A stretch of 64,000 bases of DNA. Source: Bryopsis sp. KO-2023 (lineage: Eukaryota; Chlorophyta; Ulvophyceae; Bryopsidales; Bryopsidaceae). The notes beneath the pieces are model-generated. The model was not told the origin of the DNA, searched no databases, and worked only from the letters and a program-made list of their open reading frames with translations. The translations under genes were made by a program, and so were the position numbers. Of the stretch, positions 54,989-64,000 are shown one piece after another. Location: assembly GCA_030272585.1 (NCBI GenBank), contig BSYQ01000001.1, positions 2,170,001 through 2,234,000 on the forward strand, in the 5' to 3' direction. The number at the start of each line of letters is the position of its first letter. The first letter of the stretch is position 1.

Positions 54989-56344
54989 CTAAATATAGCC
55001 CATGACTTCCATCATATACTCTCCCAAGAACATCCTAGTTGATGATGCGGATTCGTCAATCATCGAATTGAGACTTGCAACTGATCGAACCCTTCCTTGA
55101 ATAGCTTCCTCCAAAACGACATCATCGTAGGTCCCCATATCTCGAATCGATTGCAAGTAGTTGTGCAAGCAACAACAAACCATAACTCCACGCCTCACAA
55201 TCTCAGGATTGTTCCAAGAGTTATTATGATGGCAAAATTTAAATCTCATTTTTAATCTACCAAAAGCTTGCTCCACAACTTTGCGATGATCACACACGGC
55301 TCGGTTCCAACACCACTTTAGGCTTCCTTGTGCGTGATTGTCACCTTCGAAGCACTTTTGCATCGAAACTTGATGACTAAAAGCTCCGTCACCAACGAAG
55401 AAAGGTTTCACATTTTGACTCTTCCCTGATCGAGTCGTCAACACCAATGCTGGAGTGTCCATAAAGTTCGTTGAATCCAAAGTTCGCTTGAAGATACTTC
55501 TATTCCACACCCCGGCGTCTCCGGCCGAGCCAGGAGCGCCAACGTTGATGTATAGAAAAGCCCCCCTGGCATCCACAATTCCTAACAAAAGCATAGCGAT
55601 TTTATGCTTGAACGACCAGTATGAATCCCTGTCTTCGGGCACTTGCTTTTCTGTCGGCTTCTTCATTGTTATCAACGTCCCATCGATTGCACCCAAACAT
55701 TGAGGCATGCCGCCCACAAACTCTTTAAACCCTTCTATGACCCTTTCTTTTTCACGATCATTTTCCGGGAATTTAATTTGTTTTCCCAAGACCGAGTCCC
55801 CTTGGAACAATGCTTTTTCAAGAGCAAGCAAACCCGAAGGAATAAGAACACTGGAAATCGTATTGTGAGGGATGCCTGTCAACATCTGCAAAGTCCGCAT
55901 TGAATCGCAATGACCTAAGAACCGTAAAGTCAAAGCCAAGATATCTCTGTGGCTGTGTTTTCTGAATCTTGGGTTTGTCGATGCGGTTGCATCTGATCGG
56001 TCGAAACAAGGTGATACGACACCCAAAAGGGCCAAAAAAGAGGACTTGATCATCCTGAAATTCTCAAGATAGAGAGAATTTTCAAGTTCCAAGGTTAGTG
56101 AATTGCACCACAACTTTGTTTGGTCAAATTCCGCTGGCACTTCATTGGCCGAGCGGATGCAAATCAACAAGTCCCCGGGGTAGGGGTAGGTGGCGATTGA
56201 TCGTGGTGCCTTTGTGTCGACGGGTTCCGAGGTGGAATCGTCAAGCATTCTCTCCATCCTTTCGAAAGAGTTTTCGAAGGTTATGTCCGCTTCCATTGGG
56301 TCAAAGAATGGTGCGTTCTCATCATCATTTCCAAGGAGATCCAT
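54989..56344 (-). CDS. Harbinger DDE transposase
   Basis: 451 residues if translation starts at 56344. The upstream TTTTGTAG immediately before GAAACATGG suggests a 5' UTR intron, so the in-frame methionine at 56365 is less likely. The protein has an N-terminal helix-turn-helix region (HSHRDILALTLRFLGH, GIPHNTISSVL) and the DDE_Tnp_4 nuclease fold: first D in LGAIDGTLITMKKP, second D in GAPGSAGDAGVWNRS, and E in KVVEQAFGRLKMRF. This is the pattern of PIF/Harbinger and HARBI1 proteins. The frame has no internal stop, so the enzyme may be active. It cuts and pastes DNA at TWA targets. Confidence 0.93.
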   Translation of the reverse strand: MDLLGNDDENAPFFDPMEADITFENSFERMERMLDDSTSEPVDTKAPRSIATYPYPGDLLICIRSANEVPAEFDQTKLWCNSLTLELENSLYLENFRMIKSSFLALLGVVSPCFDRSDATASTNPRFRKHSHRDILALTLRFLGHCDSMRTLQMLTGIPHNTISSVLIPSGLLALEKALFQGDSVLGKQIKFPENDREKERVIEGFKEFVGGMPQCLGAIDGTLITMKKPTEKQVPEDRDSYWSFKHKIAMLLLGIVDARGAFLYINVGAPGSAGDAGVWNRSIFKRTLDSTNFMDTPALVLTTRSGKSQNVKPFFVGDGAFSHQVSMQKCFEGDNHAQGSLKWCWNRAVCDHRKVVEQAFGRLKMRFKFCHHNNSWNNPEIVRRGVMVCCCLHNYLQSIRDMGTYDDVVLEEAIQGRVRSVASLNSMIDESASSTRMFLGEYMMEVMGYI

Positions 56345-56365
56345 GTTTCCTACAAAAGAGAACAA

Positions 56366-57960
56366 TAGCGTGCGTTGAAAACCAAAGTAGAAGCTCGGTC
56401 AAATCACAGAAATCATATGGAATTAGGATAAGAATTAGGAAGAGGTAATAGAATTTCACCCAAAGTGAAAGGTAAAACGGAGTTGCAGTGACAACTCTAG
56501 GTAAGGGTATGAACCTATCGTTCGAATTTGAAGGTAACAAGTATTTAAATGAAGGCCGAGGTGGAGAAAGGTCCCATGTGAACAACGTCAACATATTAGA
56601 CGACGCACTCATGGAATGGGACGATTGGAATAGGAGCGATCTAAATCCCAAATCGAGGAACGACTCAAGGGCAAGTCTAGTTTTAACATCTAAGCTTCAT
56701 CATCAACAACGCCATTTGGACTTGGTCTGCTTGCGAGAATCGAATAGGTGTCGCTTTACTCCTTTGTCTTTTGTTGGCAAATGGCCATATATGGGTCAAC
56801 CATACGATCTGTACCTTGTCCAGAGATCTTAGTCATACCGGATCAAGGTAGTGGAAATTATCCTCGCCTCAGGTTCGGTTCTACCTAGTAGAGACACCCT
56901 CACCCAGCCCGTCACCGCTCACGAAGTTTCGCTTGTGTTGATCGAGAACTAACAACGATTTCACCTCGATTCACGAGTATACGTTGAACCTCAAGAGGTT
57001 TTCACCCCCCGGTTCTCAAACACACAAGGTACTCCTAGGCTTAGGCCGTGGCTTGGCCCCTCCACTGGTGGATATGGGGCTGCCTCATATGGAGGCCACG
57101 AGATTCCACTGTGGGTTTTTCCCACTGGGTATTAAGACCCACACCAAGCTACACCGAAGATAACTCTTCGGTGCTTCATACCTAAAGATTTAGTATATAC
57201 TAAGCATAGTATGATGAAATCGAAAGCCAAGGAAGCCAAATCGCATCTCCGTCAATGCGTTTCTTTTGGCATGAGGGGCTGATTTCCTTCGATTGTGGAC
57301 CACAGTCTATGGTTCATGAGAAACTTTGAGTGGAGTTTTGTGATTGAATATACGATCCGGGAGATTTTTGAGTATCTCTATTTCTTTTTTTTATTCTTAA
57401 AAGAAGAAGAAGAGACAAGGGAAGAAGCATGAACATGAGGAATAACAAGAAAATAGACAAGAGAAAAAAGCACACATACAAGAACAACAGGAAGAAAGGA
57501 GACACAAGTCGCTGGGACAAAGTCCTCTATCTTCCATGGGACAAAGTCCTCTATCTTCCACTGAGGGGGAAAAAACAAAAAGCCAGCGGACGTGACTTCG
57601 AAGGCGCCACCGTCCTTCAGAGTTCGAACCTGTCGTTTTCTGTCGATTTCGAGGTGCCGACACTACGGTCCTGGAGTGCGAGTGGGGTAGAGTGGTCTGT
57701 ACGAGGCGAATGGCGAGCTTCAGAAGAGCGGGCACCTGCGCTGAGTGCTCTGAAACGGTTTTTGACGACTATGAGAGTGGTCGAGAAGAGAAAGAGGAGG
57801 ATGTAAGAGCGTCGGCAGCGTCGACGATTTTTTAGGATTCACGTTCCCGTCGCGGATTGCTCTGACCGCAACGGCAAACTGGAAATGAAAGTGGGGCAGT
57901 GGGTGTGATGATGTGTCGATCACGTGCCCATCAAACTGCCCCAAAGTTCCGGATTCCCGT
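56366..57960. other. Right flank of Harbinger element, non-coding
   Basis: Transposase upstream region and subterminal DNA. It holds a 23-bp tandem duplication (GGGACAAAGTCCTCTATCTT unit) near 57511-57560 and a stretch at 56880-57330 without coding potential that might be a further insertion. I could not find its ends. Confidence 0.45.
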
Positions 57961-57980
57961 CCCGGGCTCTGACCAGGGCC
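57961..57980 (-). repeat. Harbinger right terminal inverted repeat
   Basis: Complement of the left end with two mismatches. It is followed by TTA at 57981-57983. Confidence 0.8.
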
Positions 57981-60814
57981 TTAGCAAAGGACCTTGAAAA
58001 TCAAATGTCCTCAGTGGAATGGGGGGAGGTATTAGAGCAGCGGACTGGTGCACGTACGGTCAGACGCGACCGTACCCGCCTGGAACGTGGAATCAAGCCA
58101 ACAGGACGGTCGCCATCATCGTGGTTCGTTGTCGCTTTCGTTGGCTGTTGCCGTTGCTGCCCCACGTGGCAACCACGACCAGGGTTGACGATGCCGTCCT
58201 TCCCCCCTCTGTTTTCGACGAGTGCATGACCGAAGAAAGAGGAAATACATACTGTTGTAACACTTGTTGGGGCACAATTGCGGCTGGTTCTTACAATTTC
58301 AATTTCACACCCCAAAAAGAAATAATACAGCGATGACTAATGGTCAACAGCAAAATAGACATCACCCAAGTTGTCCACATGAATTAAAAACCGAAACAGA
58401 CTTCCAACCCCCAGGACAAACCAGAGAATAGCAGAAAGAAAACACACACACACACACACGCATCAAACTTTGACCATTAGGGAGCTGTGTCCGTGGACAC
58501 AACCATAGCTTCCAAAATTTCCCCTCCAATACGAGCAGATCGAATCCGTAAAGACAAAAAACCCTCCCCTCCACCCCCCCTACTGTTCCCCACCACCGGC
58601 CAACACAACGAAACTCTGGTGTGTGTTGTTTTTTTGGATGGCAAGTGTAAAGTGTATGAGCGTCGATTTTTCCTTTTCGCTTCAAATCTCTGCGTTACAA
58701 AGCAGAACGAACCCTTGATGGGCTCCTCCTAAAAAGTCACAAGAATGCTCCTCACAATCTCCCACAAATTGTCCCCCAATCTTTTGAAAAAATCGAACAT
58801 TCAGTCAAGGGGACCAACATCGTCGTCATCATCATCATATCCCCAACTTCCCAAGGGTTTTTTTTTTTTCTTTCCCCGTCAACCCATTTTTTCACTTCTT
58901 TTTTTTTATTTCTCCTATCTTGTTCTTTCTTTTTTCTCTCTCTCTCTTTCTCTTTTCTTCTTTTTTTTCCCTGGAAGGGGGGAAGGGGGTCTCTTGGTAC
59001 ATTTTTTTCTTCTGTTTGTTTTTTTTCTCTTTGTTCCTTTTTTTTATTTCCAGAAATTACCGACACACACAAATTTTAAGGTTTCCAAGAGGCCTTCCAC
59101 GAAGAACAAAAAAAAACACACCAGCACACAAACTTCAGACAGCGAAAAAGTCAATCTTCCCCCAATATATTCTCCCACCTTTTTTTTTCCATTTTCTTTT
59201 TCCATTTTTTTTTTTCGGTTTCCTTTTTGGAGTTTCTGGCAAAGCAAAACACAAACGGACAGGGGAAACAAAAAAAAGCCCAGCAAAAATCAAATGGTCC
59301 CAACAATGCCCCCCCTCCTCCCCCCCCCCTCCTCTCTTTCTTCAAATTAATTGCAATCCCCCAAACACCACCGACCGCCCCTTCACCAGTCTCTCTTCTT
59401 CTTTTCTAATTCTTTTCTTTTTTCTCGTGCCTTTTTTTGTCAGTTTTTTGTTTTCCTTTTCGGAAAGAGACTTGATGATTGATTTTTTTTTTTTTGGGGG
59501 GGGGGGGGAGAAAAAACACCAGGAAAACACACCAGAAAATTAGTTTCAAGACCGGGGAGGGGGCTGCCTAAGTGAAACACCCACCCAATCATGGCCCTAG
59601 TTGCACAATCTCCCACATGCCAGCCCTGCGTTCCAAATCGCAATCCCCCCAGCAGCGAGGTTTTTCATCTTTGCTTTCGTCTGTCTTGGCTCGACTCTGA
59701 ATTTCTCTCTCACCTGAGGCCAACACTTGGAATCAACCCAATCCATCATCATTTCTCTTCAGCTACAGTACCACATTTTACAGTACCGTACTGTACCATA
59801 TCGTACCATAACGTACCATACCACAAAGTATCGTACTGTAGCCAATTTTATTATTTCACGTTATTTTTGAATCAAGGCCAGGTGGAGAAATTCCACAACA
59901 ATGGCCGAAAGAGAAGAACGGCTCCATGTTGGCCAAAAAACATTGGGGAAAACTTCCGGATTTTTTTTTGGAGGTCATTTTTTTTTCGCCGAGCTCTGGT
60001 GAGCCTTCCCTCTTTCATTTCCCAAAACGCTCAGAATTTTTCCCCCATTATCTTCGGAAAAAATGTGGAAGAAGATTTGAACAAACGAAAACAAAATAAA
60101 AGGTCTTACAAGAAGGGGTGACTTTGGCAAGACTCATGTTGCGCCATATATATATGTTGATATATGTTGGATAAGGGATGCAATCGCTGGATCGATTTTT
60201 GGTCGTGGTATGTCATGCAAACAGATCAATTGATAGAAAACAATTTCCACACGGGAAATTTGCTTTCCACTTTTTCCACCATTTATTATCGGTTCAGTTC
60301 CTGCTGATCTGAGAAAATCCAACACAAAAAATTGGACCAAAAAGGCATAGCCGCGAGAGGCAGATTTTCACCAGCCACAAAAATAAGGTGGAGCACTAAC
60401 AGGCAGTTTTTCGAAAAGTTTTCTTCAGCTTCAGTAATGCTCAAACTGCTATAGTTCTCCCAGACAGGAAGTACTGGCCTGCTCAGTTTTCCTTTTCTTG
60501 AAAATATTTAATTCCAGCTATAGGTCTCTGTGGAGTGATTCATTAGGTGGGTTGGGAAACAGGAAAAAAAAGGGAGAAAAGAAACTTGGGCCGCGGTCGT
60601 GAAAACCGTTGTATGATTCGTTTGCTGGATACTGACCATCGTCCCTGTCTCTCAGGCCTCGGCACGTGCCTCCGTTGCTACTGTCTTCTCCCTCGCCATC
60701 ACCCACAACCACCGTCACTGGTTTCCTGCGCGCAATCCATTCAACTGAGACGAGAGGGCAATTTCGACGACCGCTCAGCACGCCAAAACAGAATCTTAAC
60801 CGCCGACGACAGCT
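57981..60814. other. Low-complexity intergenic region
   Basis: Long T and C tracts, G-runs and A-runs from about 58850 to 59520 produce chance frames of up to 207 codons. A compact cluster of GTAC-type inverted motifs lies at 59765-59842. No gene is recognised. Confidence 0.5.
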
Positions 60815-61575
60815 CTAAGCGCACGAGCGTTCGCTGCGCGACCACGTTCGTCTGACACTATCGCAATCAGGGATAGTTGTTGTTGCAATGGGAAGGCACC
60901 TGGGCATGCGCGTAGCAGCGGTGTCCAGAAGAAGCGTCCCTTGTGCGGCCCGCCTCCAACGCCTGCAAACCCTCTTCGCAGCCTTCAACTGCGGGAGCAG
61001 ACAGCCATGCCAACTCGAATTCAATCCCACGAACCCCGAGCTACCCCACTCGGCAATCAACTCAACTCACGTCGCAAGTTTTCTTCCCCCCCTTCCCCCC
61101 CGGGCACATTTTCCCCTCAATTTCTCAGCCTGTTTTTTCGTTTTCCGTTTTTCACCCCACGCACCAGCTCGACACCGTCTTCCCGAAGCTGCATGGTCTC
61201 GAAAATTAGCAGCAGCAAATGCTCGGGTATGTCGTCTTGCCAACGCCCTCCTCCCCCGCAACGCTCGACGGTTCGTCTTTTCTTCCGCCGACCATTACAG
61301 GTATCGGAGCAACAGCTCGCGCCACTGTTTTCCAGGCGAGACGTAGAGTCCATGCCACTGCCTTCAACACACCTCTCGCTATCTGAAACCCCAGTCGAAT
61401 CCCCACACCTCCCAAAGCCAACTCTTTCCCGTTCCGTCGCTTCTCGCCACCTGGCCAAGTATCCCAAAAAACGCAACACCAGGAATTTTGCCAGCACTCT
61501 TCGCGATTTGGGATTAATTGCTTCGATGGGAACGGAGGCCGAAGACAAAAAATAATGTACGACACCACACTTCAC
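60815..61575 (-). CDS. Probable F-box protein, two exons or more
   Basis: Exons 61575-61165 and 60988-60815 join in phase to 194 residues. The intron removes a basic filler and brings together DIPEHLLLLIFETMQLRED and LKAAKRVCRRWRRAAQGT. Together these give the F-box pattern (LP-x-E-LL-x-x-IF ... VC-x-x-WR-x-A). F-box proteins recruit substrates to SCF ubiquitin ligases through Skp1. No substrate-binding repeat is visible, and the reading frame ends soon after the F-box. Either further exons at lower coordinates were missed or the protein is short. The N-terminal 100 residues are basic and unremarkable. The start is the first in-frame ATG. Confidence 0.55.
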
Positions 61576-62406
61576 CTGTCACGTGTTTCACGTGGGTTCT
61601 GTCTGACCGACATGCAACCTGGATCGATCGACTTCTTTGAAAGTCAAACTGTGTCAACCAGTGGTGCGACACCCAGTCAGGTCTGGGCAAAGCGCCAGGA
61701 AAAAACGGTTTATGGAAAAAACAGCATTCAATGATGGAGGGCATTATTGTATGGAACGAGGAAGGGTGGAGCTTGAGTTGTTTCTGGCGAGGTTGCTCAG
61801 AAGTCAAACAGAGGGAAAAACCGCATTTTGGATCACTTCCCAACCTGATTTGAAGTTTTATTCTGTGTAGTTTGCCATTTGGTCGTTGATCAGTGGTATT
61901 TGCGGTCTGATCGGAAAGGTTGGCGTTGAGACGTGAGCGTGAGCTAGGTAGCCTCATTTCCCAGAACAGTTTTTTTTTCTGCCAACAGAAAAAATCAGAG
62001 TCTTGTCCTCACTTCTCTTGAAAAAAAACGTTTCGACAGGACACACTCATGTGAAAATTCTTTTCTTGCTTCATCTGTTTTTGTTACTTCAAAGTTTGTT
62101 AACCACATCGAACACTAGCGATGGGATCAAAAGGGACCCACTGCTCCCTTAGCCCCCCCACCCCCCTCCCCCCATGCCCCTCAAAAAATCCAAAATAATG
62201 AACTGCTCTTTGCTTTCCATGAATCTGCTGAATATTTTCTTGTCCAATGTGACTTCCGAAAGAGAGATCTGATATAACCCGCAAAACCGTTCACCATCGA
62301 GAACCCGTCCCCCGCCCCCCTCCCTCTCTTCCCCAACTCGTTGTAAAAGAAAAGAACGCTCCAAGGCTGTTGGACGTCGAATAAAAAACTCCAGAGAGAC
62401 AGCAGA
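61576..62406. other. Spacer between F-box and cyclase genes
   Basis: AT-rich, with a C-run near 62150-62175. No gene seen. Confidence 0.45.
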
Positions 62407-64000
62407 TTACTTCTCAGTCAACTCTCGAAAACCTTGCCAGTCCTTCGGCACTTGGAACTCCATGCTTCCCATAAAATCTAGTAACGTGCCGCTGGGACCA
62501 TCTATGACCACTTCCCCTTTGATATCCCTCCGTGAAGTTCGGCATTCTTCAAGGATCGTTCTCGCGTCAAGCCATCTCCCTTCAGTGTATGCATCGTAGC
62601 CTTTGGAGAACCTTTCAAGAAATGGGAAATCCAGACCCCAGCAAACCGACAGGTCAGGGTGCTCCATCCATTCGTTCGCATACTCCTGTCGCGAGTAGCT
62701 CACGTAGTCGCTCACGTCCTCTTGCTTTGCATCTGAAACTGGCGAGGTCGAAGCCTCAGGGACCTTGTCTACACTGATGTCATATGTGTAAAGACCCATC
62801 GGTTGTTTGCTCCCCTTCACCGTTACGCAGTCGATTTGGCGGACGTGCGCTCGGACCTACAATGATGAGATTCCAACCTCAGCAACAATCGCTTTTCTTC
62901 AAACGTCACGTTGCGAGAGCTCGTTTCGGTTTCGTTAACATTGAATATAGAGTTGTGTGACAATATATATGTATACCTGTGGAGAAAGGCATCTCACGAA
63001 GTCGCTGCTCAGCAAAATAGAAGTCCCGAATTGTTTCGTTGCAGCCTCGAGACGGGACGCCATATTGACATTGGGAGACAAGTAAGATGCATCGACTTTG
63101 TATTCAGATCCAATGGCACCTTCGATTGCCCAGCCAACGTGCAAGCCGAACCCCATTTTCACCGAGAAGTTTGGCATTCTTTTGTTCAGATCGTCTCGAG
63201 CTGAGTACTTCTGAATGTCAGCTGTCCTCTTGAGCGCGGCGTGGATGATTACAAAAGCGGCAAGTGCGTTGTCTGCAACGCCCTGAATTGCCTGGCGCCT
63301 TTCCTCGACTGACAATTTGGCAAATGCCAAGGATGGATATGACATATTCATGGAAGCCTGCGACGTCAAGGAAGGCGCTGCCGTCGACGGCGCAACGGTG
63401 GCGGCGGTGGCGGGCTCGTGATAGCTCGCCAGTTCCAGCACTTCGCTTTCTGTTCTTGACTATAGTTGACACCACACAACACATCATTGGGGATGGTGCT
63501 AAAACAATCATTGTGGATTGGTGCCCTGGTCATCTAACAATAGTAGTTTCAGCTACTATGTATTCACCTTGTGCCTTAGAAGTTCATCCTCATCTGAGAT
63601 GGTGCACTGTCGAACATCCCTCCATCTAGTCCCTCTAGGAAATTTCCAAACGAGGAGGAAAGCATCACCAATATTCTTGTTTGCAGCGCCACCATGCAAC
63701 GCCACCTCTGTGTGAACGATTCTAGCAATATTGTTCACGAATTCCATGACCTCTTCTTGTAGAATTTCTGTGGTGTCAGTGAACTGCCGAATGTCGCAAA
63801 ACCCAAAAATGGCGACCATTTTTCGACCAGGGACCATGGGATTCAATGCCCCCGCTTTCTTCATGTTTTCAGCGATAACCTCAGCACCCGCATCTCCAAA
63901 CCCAACAGCCAATAGGGAGCAAATCTTCATGATAGAATTTTCGAGCACCCGCGTCTCCAGCTTTGCATCTTCCTTGTTGACATCTTGCACAATCGCTTGC
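62407..64000 (-). CDS. Class III adenylyl/guanylyl cyclase, 3' part (gene continues beyond window)
   Basis: Exons from the window edge to 63568, then 63459-62977 and 62856-62407, join in phase. The catalytic domain is nearly complete: metal-binding D in IFGFCDIRQFTDT, second metal D in NKNIGDAFLLVW, and N and R of the transition-state motif in NVNMASRLEAATKQFG. The base-recognition region (SEYKVDASYLSP) has K and D, which favours ATP over GTP. After it comes RQIDCVTVKGSKQPMGLYTYD, a strongly conserved tail in many protist cyclases. In those relatives, membrane-spanning or channel-like domains often lie upstream, outside this window. A poly-alanine/threonine stretch (residues following ELASYHEPA) is inserted between the two halves of the domain. 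Confidence 0.9.

Larger units (their letters stand above)
50092..57980. mobile_element. PIF/Harbinger DNA transposon with captured host exons
   Basis: 7889 bp bounded by inverted ends that match at 18 of 20 bases (50092-50111 and 57961-57980, core CCTGGTCAGAGCCCGGG) and a TTA duplication. It contains the two genes expected of PIF/Harbinger elements, in convergent arrangement: a Myb/SANT-like protein (50313-54594, +) and a DDE transposase (56344-54989, -). Inside the first intron of the Myb-like gene lie exons of a host NAD(P)H dehydrogenase. A hAT-like element sits in its third intron and a (CCCAW)n tract lies between the two genes. Both genes look intact, so the copy may be autonomous. Confidence 0.85.

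Noticed and set aside
58745..59543. Two overlapping frames of about 200 codons rich in F, S and K
   Set aside because: Arise from T- and C-rich low-complexity DNA.
1..64000. CRISPR arrays, operons or bacterial-type signals
   Set aside because: No regularly spaced repeats or polycistronic layout. Genes are intron-bearing and eukaryotic.

Overview
The window is nuclear DNA from an intron-rich eukaryote. Nearly every host gene has short GT-AG introns whose exon phases can be followed by eye. There are no operons, two LTR retrotransposons carry tRNA primer sites, and a PIF/Harbinger and two hAT-like DNA transposons are present. The gene content (beta-carbonic anhydrase with a presequence, a plant/alga-type AP2-domain regulator, a phytocyanin-like cupredoxin, a large ABC1 kinase, a class III cyclase of the protist type) points to a unicellular alga or alga-derived protist. 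I cannot name the lineage. Coordinates come from hand reading, and splice sites may be off by one or two bases.

Layout. 0.9-3.0 kb: beta-carbonic anhydrase (+). 3.5-17.0 kb: a tower of nested transposons on the minus strand. It consists of an outer LTR retrotransposon (identical 258-bp LTRs, 4-bp duplication) broken by a complete chromodomain Ty3/gypsy element (identical 267-bp LTRs, 5-bp duplication) and by a 1.0-kb hAT-like fold-back element (8-bp duplication). 17.4-22.1 kb: gamma-tubulin complex protein GCP5 (+). 22.5-24.0 kb: membrane-anchored pseudokinase (+). 25.9-26.6 kb: AlkB-like dioxygenase (-). 28.1-29.3 kb: TauD-like dioxygenase (+). 30.1-34.6 kb: giant AP2-domain protein in two exons (-). 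37.4-39.6 kb: COQ11-like mitochondrial Rossmann protein (-). 40.3-41.6 kb: ATP23 metalloprotease (-). 41.8-42.4 kb: secreted cupredoxin (+). 43.2-46.4 kb: ABC1/COQ8-type kinase (+). 47.8-49.8 kb: WD40 protein (-). 50.1-58.0 kb: a complete PIF/Harbinger element with inverted ends and a TTA duplication. It holds a Myb/SANT-like gene (+), a DDE transposase (-), a nested hAT-like element, and a captured fragment of a host type II NAD(P)H dehydrogenase inside an intron. 60.8-61.6 kb: probable F-box protein (-). 62.4-64.0 kb: 3' part of a class III cyclase (-), cut by the window end.

The strongest observations are three. The Harbinger element carries host dehydrogenase exons in the intron of its own accessory gene. 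Two otherwise unrelated hAT-like elements both consist of dense short-repeat arms around tRNA-like modules. In the nested retrotransposons, each insertion can be dated relative to the others, and the inner one sits between the two cysteine codons of the outer integrase zinc finger. About a third of the window is mobile DNA. Three genes of mitochondrial or quinone-related function (COQ11-like, ATP23, ABC1 kinase) lie within 9 kb, but nothing in the sequence shows a shared control.
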